A stretch of DNA of 20,891 bases, taken from assembly GCA_016285215.1 (NCBI GenBank), contig JAEEQI010000017.1:1-20891 (forward strand), in the 5' to 3' direction. The notes under the pieces were generated by a model. The model was given only the letters and a program-made list of their open reading frames with translations, did no database searches and was not told the origin of the DNA. Shown here piece by piece: positions 1 through 7,576 of the stretch. Position numbers and translations under genes: made by a program. The stretch is from Bacteroidales bacterium (GTDB lineage: Bacteria; Bacteroidota; Bacteroidia; Bacteroidales; UBA932). Every line of letters begins with the position of its first letter. Positions within the stretch are counted from its first letter, which is position 1.

Positions 1-47
1 AGTACAACTACCGCCAGGAATTTTATATTGATAACCACTATAACACT

Positions 48-1538
48 ATGTTCAGCCAAACCGATCAACAGCAAATCCTGGACAGAGGCGCCAGCCTCCG
101 ACAGGTAAAAGAGCAGATTGAGCATTTTAAGAATGGCTTCCCCTGGATGAAGATCGTGGGACCCGCCACTCCTGAAAGAGGCATCAAAGTGCTGGATCCC
201 AAAGCGGTAAAAGCCGCAGTAGACTATTATCAGAAGGCCGAAGTTCACGGAAAGAGCAAGTTTGTACCTGCCTCCGGCGCAGCTTCCCGTATGTTCAAGG
301 ATATGTTCCAGGGCCTGGCAGAGCTGGAAGCCGGCAAGGATCTTCCGGCCGATGCCCCCGGTGCCAAGCTGGCTGCCCGCATCAAGGATTTCGCCTTTTA
401 TACGGAAGAACTCTTCGGCACGCCTGAGGATACCCGGGAATACCGCCTGGAAACCCTCAAGAAGCTTCTGAAAGAAGATGGCCTGGCCTATGGCAGCAAG
501 CCCAAGGGCGTTCTCTGCTTCCACCGCTATCCGGAAGAAGTACGCACCGCCATTGCCGAGCATCTGGTAGAAGCCCAGGAGTATATGCGAAACAGTGACG
601 GTACGTGCAACCTGACCATTACCATCTCTCCGGAGCACCAGTCTCTCTTTGAGATTGCCATTGGCGCCATCAAGGAGGCCTATGAGAAGAAGTACGGTGT
701 CAAGTACAATATCACCTTCACCTTCCAGGACAAGGCCACGGATACCATAGCCGTAACGCCGGACAACAAGCCCTTCCGCAAGGAAGACGGAACCCTTCTG
801 TTCCGTCCCGCCGGTCACGGTGCCCTCATCTACAACCTCAATAAGGTAACGGACGAGCTGGTGAGCATCAAGAACATTGACAACGTGGCCCACGAGAAAC
901 TCCTGCCCGTTACGGCCGAGTACAAGCAGGTGCTTATGGGCGTTGCCCTGCAGCTCAGAGATAAAATCTTTGACTTCCTCCGCAAGCTGGACGAAAATCC
1001 TTCCGTGCAGCTTTGCAATGAGATAGAGAAGTTCCTGGACAAGGAACTCTGCGTCCAGATGCCGCTGGCCCATTCCGAGGAAGAACGCGTGAAGATGCTC
1101 CGTGCCAAGCTCAACAGGCCCATGCGCGTGTGCGGTATGGTGCGCAATGAGGGAGAGCCCGGCGGCGGTCCTTATGTGATTGCCGGCAAGGATGGCTGCA
1201 CCAGCCTCCAGATTCTGGAAAGCGTCCAGATCAACAAGGAAGACGCCGGAGCTATGGCTGCTATGAACCAGGCCACGCACTTCAATCCCGTAGATCTGGT
1301 TTGCTGCCTCAATGACTACAAGGGCAAGCACTTTGACCTCCTCAAGCACGTGGACCCCGACGCCGGCTTTATGAGCTCCAAGAGCTACGAAGGCCGTGAA
1401 CTCAAGGCCCTGGAACTCCCCGGCCTCTGGAACGGCGCTATGAGCGACTGGAACACCCTCTTTGTGGAAGTCCCCATCGAGACCTTTAACCCTGTAAAAG
1501 TAGTGCTGGACCTCCTTCGCCCTTCTCACCAAAGTTGA
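48..1538 (+). CDS. DUF4301 family protein
   Basis: The 496-residue product matches my memory of the DUF4301 family, a Bacteroidota protein of unknown function. Recognisable features are the opening MFSQTDQQQIL, the FVPASGAASRMFKDMF segment near residues 75-90, which looks like a phosphate- or nucleotide-binding loop, and FRPAGHGALIYNLN near residue 250. There is no signal peptide or membrane segment, so it is probably cytoplasmic. The frame stays open to the window's left edge, but the ATG at 48 is preferred because family members start with a similar MFxQxD sequence. It is followed after 77 bases by citD on the same strand. Any role in citrate metabolism is only suggested by position. The family call is fairly sure; the function is unknown. 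Confidence 0.85.
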   Translation: MFSQTDQQQILDRGASLRQVKEQIEHFKNGFPWMKIVGPATPERGIKVLDPKAVKAAVDYYQKAEVHGKSKFVPASGAASRMFKDMFQGLAELEAGKDLPADAPGAKLAARIKDFAFYTEELFGTPEDTREYRLETLKKLLKEDGLAYGSKPKGVLCFHRYPEEVRTAIAEHLVEAQEYMRNSDGTCNLTITISPEHQSLFEIAIGAIKEAYEKKYGVKYNITFTFQDKATDTIAVTPDNKPFRKEDGTLLFRPAGHGALIYNLNKVTDELVSIKNIDNVAHEKLLPVTAEYKQVLMGVALQLRDKIFDFLRKLDENPSVQLCNEIEKFLDKELCVQMPLAHSEEERVKMLRAKLNRPMRVCGMVRNEGEPGGGPYVIAGKDGCTSLQILESVQINKEDAGAMAAMNQATHFNPVDLVCCLNDYKGKHFDLLKHVDPDAGFMSSKSYEGRELKALELPGLWNGAMSDWNTLFVEVPIETFNPVKVVLDLLRPSHQS

Positions 1539-1544
1539 TTAATA

Positions 1545-1590
1545 AGCCCCTAAAGTCCCTCCCCCGAGGGGAGGGGTTTCGGGAGGGGGT
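1545..1590. repeat. G/C-rich intergenic palindrome with G-quadruplex motif
   Basis: Between the DUF4301 stop and citD lies CCCTCCCC (1557-1564), a CGA loop and GGGGAGGG (1568-1575), a perfect 8-bp stem. The right arm continues into four G-runs at 1568-1589 (GGGG, GGGG, GGG, GGGGG, with spacers A, TTTC and A), which fits the G-quadruplex pattern. The TAAAGTCCCTCCCC style resembles short dispersed intergenic repeats that I recall from Bacteroidales genomes, but copy number cannot be tested here. No T-tract follows, so it is not a standard terminator. Confidence 0.6.
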
Positions 1591-1615
1591 AACGTATACA
1601 TTTTATTTTCATGAA

Positions 1616-1885
1616 ATGAAACAAGCAGTAGCTGGAACTTTAGAATCAGGTGACATTATGGTCACCATCGGCCCCGGAGAAGGGCTGCAAGTAGATTTGC
1701 AGAGCTCCGTGGCCGCCCAGTTCGGCCGTCAGATCAAGGCCGTCATTACCGAGACCCTGGAAGGGCTCGGCATTAAAGATGCCCACGTGGAAGCCGTGGA
1801 CAAGGGAGCACTCGATTGTACCATCCGGGCGCGGGTAACCGCAGCTGCCGTCCGGGCAACAGGCAAAGACGTATGGAAAGACTAA
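1616..1885 (+). CDS. citD: Citrate lyase acyl carrier protein (gamma subunit)
   Basis: This 89-residue protein is the acyl carrier subunit of citrate lyase. It carries the 2'-(5''-triphosphoribosyl)-3'-dephospho-CoA group on which acetyl and citryl residues are exchanged. The N-terminus MKQAVAGTLESGD matches CitD; Ser11 in TLESGD is the expected attachment serine, and DKGALDCTIRAR matches the conserved C-terminal part. The frame is open back to 1535, but that stretch translates the G/C-rich repeat, so the ATG at 1616 is chosen. An ATG at 1611 is out of frame and stops at once. The end overlaps citE by 13 bases, indicating one transcript. Length is close to the family's usual 95-100 residues. 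The call is very sure. Confidence 0.95.
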   Translation: MKQAVAGTLESGDIMVTIGPGEGLQVDLQSSVAAQFGRQIKAVITETLEGLGIKDAHVEAVDKGALDCTIRARVTAAAVRATGKDVWKD

Positions 1886-2763
1886 GGAGAACCATGATGT
1901 TCGTTCCCGGTAACAATCCGGGAATGATGGCCGATGCCCATATTTACGGCCCCGACAGCATTATGCTGGACCTGGAAGACTCCGTAACTATGGCCGAAAA
2001 GGACGCAGCGCGCCTTCTGGTGCACAACGCCCTTAAGACCATCGATTACGGCAAGACTGAAATGGTGGTCCGCATTAACCCGCTCAATACCCCTTATGGA
2101 AAGAAGGACGTGGAAGCCGTGGTCAAGGCCGGCGTGGACGTAATCCGTATGCCCAAGACCGAAACGGCCGAAGAAGTCCAGGAACTCGAAGCCGAGATTC
2201 TCAAAGTGGAACAGGAGATTGGCCGGGTAGGGGAGACCAAGATTATGGCCGCCATTGAAAGCGCTCTGGGTATTGTAAATGCCTATGCCATTGCAACGGC
2301 TTCGCCCCGTATGATGGGTATCGCCCTGGGTGCCGAGGACTACAGCGCCAACCTTAAGACCAACCGTACTCCGGGCGGTGCAGAGCTCCTGCTGGCCCGC
2401 GAGCAGATTGTGGTGGCCGCCCGTGCCGCCGGTATCTGCTGCTTTGATACGGTATATTCCAATCTGGACGATATGGAGACCTTCCGCAAGGAGGTGGAAC
2501 TCATCAAGACCCTGGGCTTTGACGGTAAGTCCATCATCAACCCCCGTCAGATTGAGGTGGTGAACAGCGTGTTCACGCCCACCGAGAAGGAAATCACCAA
2601 GGCCCGCGCCGTGGTAGCCGCCATCAAAGAGGCCCAGGCCAAGGGTTCCGGCGTTATTGCCGTGAATGGTAAGATGGTAGACCGTCCGGTGGTTCTGCGT
2701 GCAGAGCGTACCATTGCTCTGGCCGTGGCTGCCGGTGTAATCAGTGAGGAGGAAGCCCTATGA
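1873..2763 (+). CDS. citE: Citrate lyase beta subunit (citryl-ACP lyase)
   Basis: The 296-residue beta subunit cleaves citryl-ACP into oxaloacetate and acetyl-ACP in the cytoplasmic citrate lyase complex. The start MERLRRTMMFVPGNNPGMM is the standard CitE beginning. MLDLEDSV, VVRINPL and AAIESALGIVNAYAIA, followed by LGAEDYSANL, are the metal- and substrate-binding strands of the HpcH/HpaI TIM-barrel family. A longer frame begins at 1816 inside citD, but the conserved N-terminus puts the start at 1873. The gene overlaps citD by 13 bases, and its stop overlaps the citF start as ATGA, so translation is probably coupled. CitE-like malyl- or citramalyl-CoA lyases are the alternative, but flanking citD and citF settle the identity. 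Confidence 0.96.
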   Translation: MERLRRTMMFVPGNNPGMMADAHIYGPDSIMLDLEDSVTMAEKDAARLLVHNALKTIDYGKTEMVVRINPLNTPYGKKDVEAVVKAGVDVIRMPKTETAEEVQELEAEILKVEQEIGRVGETKIMAAIESALGIVNAYAIATASPRMMGIALGAEDYSANLKTNRTPGGAELLLAREQIVVAARAAGICCFDTVYSNLDDMETFRKEVELIKTLGFDGKSIINPRQIEVVNSVFTPTEKEITKARAVVAAIKEAQAKGSGVIAVNGKMVDRPVVLRAERTIALAVAAGVISEEEAL

Positions 2764-4181
2764 GAAACAGCAAGTTAGTAACTCTGGAAGAGGCCATCAA
2801 GCGTTCCGGCCTCCAGAATGGAATGACCATCAGCTTCCACCACCATTTCCGTGGCGGAGACAAGGTGGTGAATATGGTGGTGGACAAGCTCGCAGAAATG
2901 GGCTTCAAAGACCTTAAGCTGGCTGCCTCCAGCCTTTCCGACGTACACGCCCCTCTCATTGACCACATCAAGAACGGTGTCATTACCGGTATCTCCACTT
3001 CCGGTCTGCGCGGCGCCCTGGCCGATGCCATCTCTCACGGCCTCCTGAAAGAGCCCGTGGTGTTCCGCTCACACGGCGGACGCGGCAGCGCCATTGCCAA
3101 CGGTGAGCTCAAGATTGACGTAGCCTTCCTGGGTGCCTCTTCGGCCGATGAACTGGGCAACGCCTGCGGCTATTCCCGTTCAGAGAACGCCAAATCCATC
3201 TGCGGCTCGCTGGGTTATGCCCTTCCCGATGCCCGTTACGCCAAGCACGTGGTGGTGATTACCGACGACCTCGTGGAGTATCCCAATATGCCCATGTCCA
3301 TCTCTGCGGCCGATGTGGAATCCGTAGTAGTAGTGGACAGCGTAGGTGACAGCTCCAAGATTGCTGCCGGCGCCATCCGTGACTCCAAGAACCCCCGTGA
3401 CATCCTGCTGGCCAAGCAGGCCGCCAAGGTTATCATCAATTCCGGTCTCTTTGTAGACGGATTCTCCATCCAGACCGGTACCGGCGGTGCCTCCCTGGCT
3501 GCCGTCAAGTACATCCGCGAGGAGATGATCAACCGCGGCATCAAGGCTTCCTTCGCCCTGGGCGGTATCACGGCCCATATGGTCAAGCTCCACGAAGAAG
3601 GCCTCATTGGCAAGCTCATTGACGTCCAGTCCTTCGACAAGGTGGCGGCCGAATCCATCAAGAACGACCCTACCCACCAGGAAGTATCGGCCGTGGAGTA
3701 TGCCTCCGGCCAGCACCTGGGTTCCGCTACCCACGCCCTGGATATCGTTATCCTGAGCGCCCTGGAAGTGGATACGGACTTCAACGTGAACGTACTGGTA
3801 GGTTCTGACGGTATTATCCGTGGCGCCATTGGCGGTCACCAGGATACCGCAGCCGACAGCGCCCTCAGCATCATCGTATGCCCGCTCCTCCGTGGCCGCA
3901 TCCCTTGCGTAGTGCCTCACGTGACCACTCTCATTACCCCCGGCAAGTCCGTGGATGTGGTGGTGACCGAGTACGGCATTGCCGTGAATCCGGCCCGTCC
4001 CGAGATTGCAGAAAAGCTTAAAGCAGCCGGTCTTAATATCGTTGATATCAAGCAGCTGGCCGCCAAGGCTTCTTCCATCATCGGTACGCCCGATCCGCTG
4101 CCTTTCGGTGACAAGGTGGTAGGTATCGTGATGAACCGTGACGGTTCTGTCCTGGACAAAATCCATAACATTGTGGAATAA
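2760..4181 (+). CDS. citF: Citrate lyase alpha subunit (acetyl-ACP:citrate ACP-transferase)
   Basis: The 473-residue alpha subunit exchanges acetyl for citrate on the acyl carrier protein, releasing acetate. Diagnostic segments are LEEAIKRSGLQNGMTISFHHHFRGGDKVVNMV near the N-terminus, SSLSDVHAPL, IQTGTGGASLA, FALGGITAHMV and LVGSDGIIRGAIGGHQDTA, all typical of the CoA-transferase-like CitF fold. It is shorter than the roughly 510-residue enterobacterial protein because it lacks about 35-40 N-terminal residues before LEEAI; the core is complete. The start ATG overlaps the citE stop, and its last base is the A of the citX ATG. No inactivating change is visible. The call is very sure. Confidence 0.96.
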   Translation: MRNSKLVTLEEAIKRSGLQNGMTISFHHHFRGGDKVVNMVVDKLAEMGFKDLKLAASSLSDVHAPLIDHIKNGVITGISTSGLRGALADAISHGLLKEPVVFRSHGGRGSAIANGELKIDVAFLGASSADELGNACGYSRSENAKSICGSLGYALPDARYAKHVVVITDDLVEYPNMPMSISAADVESVVVVDSVGDSSKIAAGAIRDSKNPRDILLAKQAAKVIINSGLFVDGFSIQTGTGGASLAAVKYIREEMINRGIKASFALGGITAHMVKLHEEGLIGKLIDVQSFDKVAAESIKNDPTHQEVSAVEYASGQHLGSATHALDIVILSALEVDTDFNVNVLVGSDGIIRGAIGGHQDTAADSALSIIVCPLLRGRIPCVVPHVTTLITPGKSVDVVVTEYGIAVNPARPEIAEKLKAAGLNIVDIKQLAAKASSIIGTPDPLPFGDKVVGIVMNRDGSVLDKIHNIVE

Positions 4182-4801
4182 TGCCCGTTACACTGGCAGA
4201 GCTCCTGGACAGCCGCGACACGCGGGTGAAACACCAGAAGGACTTGCTTGGAGCCAATCCAGGCAAGTCTCTTCTTTGTTTGACCGTCCAGTTGCCGGGT
4301 CCCGAAAAACGGAATGCTACCTCGTTGAAGATTGCCAAGGCAGGGGTAGAAGCCATCCGGAAGGCCTTTTTGCCAGAGTATGAAGAACTTAAGGATCTGG
4401 ATACCGGTTATGAAGCCTATTTCCTGGTAGATTTGCCGGCCGAAGAGGCCAAAAGACGTACCTGCCAGATAGAAGACTCCCATCCGTTAGGCCGATTAAT
4501 GGATATCGATGTCCTGTATAGTTTCCCTCCGGTTTCAACGGCCCCTCCGGCCCATCCGGTTGTGGAAAATTATTTTTCGCAAAGCTTTGCGAAAAACCAA
4601 TTTTCCACAACCTCCACAGAGCCTACGCACATAGTGGGGCGTGCTGACATTGGATTTCCACCAAGAAGGTGTCTTCTGTGTGGGAATGAGGTGCGGTATT
4701 GTATGAGAGCCAAGACGCACTCCAGAGATGAGTTATTGAGTCGAATTGAACAAATGATTAAGGAATATGAGCTACAAGCCCCTAACCCCCGAACAAATTG
4801 A
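4181..4801 (+). CDS. citX: Apo-citrate lyase phosphoribosyl-dephospho-CoA transferase (holo-ACP synthase) with in-frame insert
   Basis: CitX transfers the triphosphoribosyl-dephospho-CoA prosthetic group onto the serine of CitD. The family signature EDSHPLGRLMDIDVL (residues 98-112), followed by GFPPRRCLLCGNEVRYC (158-174), is clear. Between these blocks enterobacterial CitX has about 16 residues (recalled E. coli sequence), whereas this protein has about 47. The extra 30 or so residues (about 113-151) are encoded by a palindromic, A/T-richer segment unlike the rest of the gene, yet the frame is kept. At 206 residues it exceeds the usual 180 or so. It starts one base into the citF stop and overlaps the DUF4954 gene by 35 bases. 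Whether the enzyme tolerates the insert is unknown, but both conserved blocks are intact. Confidence 0.9.
   Translation: MPVTLAELLDSRDTRVKHQKDLLGANPGKSLLCLTVQLPGPEKRNATSLKIAKAGVEAIRKAFLPEYEELKDLDTGYEAYFLVDLPAEEAKRRTCQIEDSHPLGRLMDIDVLYSFPPVSTAPPAHPVVENYFSQSFAKNQFSTTSTEPTHIVGRADIGFPPRRCLLCGNEVRYCMRAKTHSRDELLSRIEQMIKEYELQAPNPRTN
4558..4612. repeat. 55-nt near-perfect palindrome inside citX
   Basis: The outer arms GGTTGTGGAAAATT (4558-4571) and AATTTTCCACAACC (4599-4612) are exact reverse complements. Inside them TTTTTCGCAAAG and CTTTGCGAAAAA (4573-4596) form an uninterrupted inverted repeat. Only one base (4572) and two bases (4597-4598) are unpaired, so 26 pairs form with almost no loop. The segment is read through in frame in citX, encoding about residues 126-144. 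A hairpin this exact is not expected from coding constraint and suggests an inserted palindromic element. Confidence 0.9.
4607..4639 (+). repeat. Short in-gene repeat, copy 1 (in citX)
   Basis: ACAACCTCCACAG at 4607-4619, then ACGCAC (4625-4630) and AGTGGGG (4633-4639), align in order with 8180-8210 in the citC::citG gene; the copies differ only in short spacers. In citX it encodes about TTSTEPTHIVG directly after the palindrome. Confidence 0.8.
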
Positions 4802-6746
4802 ACTGCTGGTTCAAAGAGGCTGCCGGGCCGATGACTGGTCCTCGGTTTGCACCTCACATCCCGAATCCCTGAACTACGTGCGCAATGTCCGCTTTTCCGG
4901 CACAGTGCAGTTTGGGCGCTTTGAGGAAGTGTTTACCCTTCCCGGAGGCGTCAGGAAGCACTCCGGTCTGCGTAATGCGACTTTGCACAATGTAACCGTA
5001 GGGGACAATTCCCTCATTGAAAACGTAACCAATTACGTGGCCAATTACACCATTGGTGCCCATTCCTATATTGAGAATGTGGACCTGCTGGTGTGCGAAG
5101 GCCCCTGCTGCTTTGGCAATGGCGTGGAAGTGTCGGTCCTCAGCGAGACCGGTGGCCGCGAGGTCAAGATCTACGACCGCCTGAGTGCTCAGATTGCCTA
5201 TGTGCTGGCTATGTACCGGCATCGGCCTGCCCTGATTGAACGCCTGAATGCTCTTATTGAGGAGTATGCCGCCGGGAAAGAGAGCAGCGTGGGCGTCATT
5301 GGGGATCATGTGTCCATCCGGAATACCCGTCATATCAACGGCGTTAACATTGGAGACTACGCCGTTATCAGCGGTGCCAGCCGCCTCAGAAACGGTACCA
5401 TCATCAGCAATGAGATTGCACCCGTAATCATTGCCCACGGCGTCATTGCAGACGATTTCATCATCTGCAGCGGCTCCCACGTGGCCGACAATACCTCCCT
5501 GGAGCGTTGCTTCGTGGGCCAGTGCTGCCGCCTGGGGCACGGTTACAGCGCCTCCGATTCGCTCTTCTTCAGCAATTGCCAGGAAGAGAACGGCGAGGCC
5601 TGCGCCATCTTTGCCGGTCCGTTTACCGTAACGCACCACAAGAGTACGCTCCTCATTGCCGGTATGTTCTCCTTTATGAACGCCGGCAGCGGCTCCAACC
5701 AGAGCAATCATATGTACAAGTTGGGACCTATGCATCAGGGTATCCTGGAGCGCGGTGCCAAGACATCGTCCGACTCTTATATCCTCTGGCCTTCCCGTGT
5801 AGGTGCCTTTTCCCTGGTGATGGGACGCCACGTGACGCACTCGGACACTTCGGCCCTTCCTTTCTCTTATCTGATTGAGCAGCAGAATACTACTTATCTT
5901 GTGCCGGGTGTGAACCTGCGCAGCGTGGGTACGGTCCGTGATGCCCAGAAATGGCCCAAGCGTGACGCCCGTAAGGACCCTGACCGCCTGGACTGCATCA
6001 ACTACAACCTGCTGAGCCCCTACACCATCCAGAAGATGTTCAAGGGCATTCAGCTCCTGAAGAACCTGCAGTATTCGTCCGGCGAACTCTCGGACGTGTA
6101 CTCGTACCATAGCACCAAAATCCGCAACAAATCGCTCCGGAGCGGTATCCATTACTACCAGACGGCCATTGCCAAGTTTCTGGGCAATTCCATCATCAAA
6201 CGCCTGGAGAATATGCCCGCCGGTGCCTCCGACGAGGAAATCCGCCAACTTCTCAAGCCCACCTGCCCCATAGGAAAGGGACAATGGGCCGATGTGGCCG
6301 GCCTCCTGGCTCCGAGGGACTGCCTCACCGAGCTGGTGAACTGCGTGGAGAAGGGTGAAATGAACCTTCACGATTTCTCCGATGCCTTCCATATGCTCCA
6401 CGAGCAGTACTATGATGCAGAGTGGACCTGGGCCTACGACAAGTACGGAGATTTCTTTGGCACTCCGCTGGACAGCATAACCGCCGCCCAGGTGGCCGAC
6501 ATTGTCAAGCGCTGGAAAGAGGCCGTCATCGGCCTGGACAAGGAGCTCTACGAGGATGCCCGCAAGGAGTTCAACCTGGCCTCTATGACCAGTTTCGGGG
6601 CCGATGGAGACCGCGAAACCAAAGAGCGTGACTTCACGGAAGTGCGCGGTGATTTTGAGTCCAACTCCTTTGTGAACGCCGTCCTGGACCACATCCGTAC
6701 CAAGGAAGCCCTGGGCGATGAATTGTTGATCCGCCTGGAAAGATAA
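4767..6746 (+). CDS. DUF4954 family protein, left-handed beta-helix (acyltransferase-like)
   Basis: The 659-residue protein resembles DUF4954, a Bacteroidota family with hexapeptide-type left-handed beta-helix segments like those of UDP-acyl-sugar acyltransferases and nucleotide-sugar enzymes. Hexapeptide-like runs occur near residues 70-110 (VTVGDNSLIENV, YTIGAHSYIENV) and 175-260 (GVIGDHVSIRNT, GVNIGDYAVISGA). FTVTHHKSTLLIAGMFSF and a histidine-rich region follow, and the C-terminal 200 residues look helical. No signal peptide is seen. It begins 35 bases before the citX stop, and its stop overlaps the next ATG as TAATG, so it is embedded in the citrate lyase operon. The substrate is unknown; a sugar-nucleotide or acyl-transfer role is inference from the fold only. 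Confidence 0.85.
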   Translation: MSYKPLTPEQIELLVQRGCRADDWSSVCTSHPESLNYVRNVRFSGTVQFGRFEEVFTLPGGVRKHSGLRNATLHNVTVGDNSLIENVTNYVANYTIGAHSYIENVDLLVCEGPCCFGNGVEVSVLSETGGREVKIYDRLSAQIAYVLAMYRHRPALIERLNALIEEYAAGKESSVGVIGDHVSIRNTRHINGVNIGDYAVISGASRLRNGTIISNEIAPVIIAHGVIADDFIICSGSHVADNTSLERCFVGQCCRLGHGYSASDSLFFSNCQEENGEACAIFAGPFTVTHHKSTLLIAGMFSFMNAGSGSNQSNHMYKLGPMHQGILERGAKTSSDSYILWPSRVGAFSLVMGRHVTHSDTSALPFSYLIEQQNTTYLVPGVNLRSVGTVRDAQKWPKRDARKDPDRLDCINYNLLSPYTIQKMFKGIQLLKNLQYSSGELSDVYSYHSTKIRNKSLRSGIHYYQTAIAKFLGNSIIKRLENMPAGASDEEIRQLLKPTCPIGKGQWADVAGLLAPRDCLTELVNCVEKGEMNLHDFSDAFHMLHEQYYDAEWTWAYDKYGDFFGTPLDSITAAQVADIVKRWKEAVIGLDKELYEDARKEFNLASMTSFGADGDRETKERDFTEVRGDFESNSFVNAVLDHIRTKEALGDELLIRLER

Positions 6747-7471
6747 TGATCCGTTGGTTAATCATACCGCTTGTGCTGTTGCTGGGACACCCGGTCACAG
6801 TGATAACCGATCCGGAAGAGGAAACGTGCACCTATGATGTCCGTTACCTCTATGGCAACCTGAATACCAAGGTGGCCAAGGCTACTTTTACCCTTACCCA
6901 GGACGAATTTGAAGGCCAAGATGCATACAAGGCCGAAATTGGAATCAAGGTCCAGCCCATCTTCCGGCTTTTCATGCACTCCAAATATAAGGTAGAAGAC
7001 TATTTTACCCGCCCGGGTATGAACCCCCTGTATTACTGTACGTCTTCCAACAAGGGAAGCGCCTGGTGCCGTTACTCGGAGGATGAGATCGTTTTCTGGC
7101 GACAATACGGCAAGATGCCCGAGCCCGCCATCTTTCACCATCCCAACGACGGCATCTCCATGGAACTGGTCACATTGCTCTACTATGTGAGAACCCACGA
7201 TTTCAAGGAAGGGGAGCCCTATGAGGTAAGACCGCTCATGGGAGGTCAGCCCCGCGAAGCAACCCTTACCATGGAAGGCATTGAGACGGAAAAGTACCCC
7301 GGTCATTCGGCCCAGATTTTTCATCTGGAGATGCTGGAACGCGGTATCTTGGAAAACGGTAGCGGCAAGGATGTCTGGATCTGGATTGACTCCGACGAGA
7401 GGCGCACGCCCCTGGGTTTGCAGGTGGCTTTGGGCAAGAACGGAATCATGGTCTGCAATCTTATAGAATAG
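6746..7471 (+). CDS. DUF3108 domain protein, probably exported
   Basis: The 241-residue product begins with a hydrophobic segment (IRWLIIPLVLLLGHPVTVI, residues 2-20) that looks like a signal peptide without a lipobox cysteine. The mature part contains CTYDVRYLYGNLNTKVAKATFTL and KVEDYFTRPGMNPLYY, which fit DUF3108, a beta-rich periplasmic domain of unknown function common in Bacteroidota. Its ATG shares a base with the preceding stop codon (TAATG), so it is probably co-translated with DUF4954. It is the last gene before a 105-base gap with a hairpin and candidate promoter ahead of citC::citG. An envelope protein inside a citrate lyase cluster is unusual. The family is likely; the role is unknown. 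Confidence 0.8.
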   Translation: MIRWLIIPLVLLLGHPVTVITDPEEETCTYDVRYLYGNLNTKVAKATFTLTQDEFEGQDAYKAEIGIKVQPIFRLFMHSKYKVEDYFTRPGMNPLYYCTSSNKGSAWCRYSEDEIVFWRQYGKMPEPAIFHHPNDGISMELVTLLYYVRTHDFKEGEPYEVRPLMGGQPREATLTMEGIETEKYPGHSAQIFHLEMLERGILENGSGKDVWIWIDSDERRTPLGLQVALGKNGIMVCNLIE

Positions 7472-7487
7472 CGCTTATAATTTGTTA

Positions 7488-7505
7488 CGATTTCTTGGGA
7501 AATCG
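7488..7505. other. 7-bp perfect hairpin after the DUF3108 gene
   Basis: CGATTTC (7488-7494), loop TTGG, GAAATCG (7499-7505). No T-run follows, so it is at best a weak terminator or a transcript-end stabiliser. Its loop overlaps the -33 box of the candidate promoter. Confidence 0.45.
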
Positions 7506-7525
7506 ATTAGAAATTGTTACCTTCG
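7495..7525 (+). promoter_or_regulatory. Candidate Bacteroidota promoter for citC::citG-acn-icd
   Basis: A -33-like TTG at 7495-7497, 20 bases, then TACCTTCG at 7518-7525, one mismatch from the TAnnTTTG -7 consensus. Transcription would begin near 7530, leaving a leader of about 47 bases. This would allow expression of citC::citG, aconitase and isocitrate dehydrogenase independently of citDEFX. Confidence 0.5.
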
Positions 7526-7539
7526 CGTAATGATTCCCT

Positions 7540-7573
7540 AACAGGCGGAACCGGGAGTATTGGAAAGCCTGTT
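7540..7573 (+). promoter_or_regulatory. Leader hairpin just before the citC::citG start
   Basis: AACAGGC (7540-7546) and GCCTGTT (7567-7573) are exact reverse complements, with 20 bases between them and the right arm ending three bases before the ATG at 7577. The enclosed GGGAG could be an occluded ribosome-binding site. It may modulate initiation, but a single 7-bp arm pair could be chance. Confidence 0.35.
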
Positions 7574-7576
7574 TGG

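Noticed and set aside
1..47. Possible N-terminal extension of the DUF4301 gene to the window edge
   Set aside because: The frame is open, but the family N-terminus begins at the ATG at 48; the fragment is too short to judge an upstream gene.
1535..1615. Upstream extension of citD through the G/C-rich repeat
   Set aside because: The extension translates repeat DNA, and CitD homologs start at the MKxxAVAGTLESGD region.
3180..4166. 328-codon antisense frame opposite citF
   Set aside because: Shadow of citF with a biased composition and no motif.
4558..4612. Palindrome in citX as a transcription terminator or as a frameshift making a pseudogene
   Set aside because: No T-run follows the right arm, the citX frame continues through it to the conserved C-terminal block, and downstream genes are tightly coupled.
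4854..6692. 612-codon antisense frame opposite the DUF4954 gene
   Set aside because: Same codon-bias effect; the translation has no recognisable domain, and the forward gene is well supported and coupled to its neighbours.
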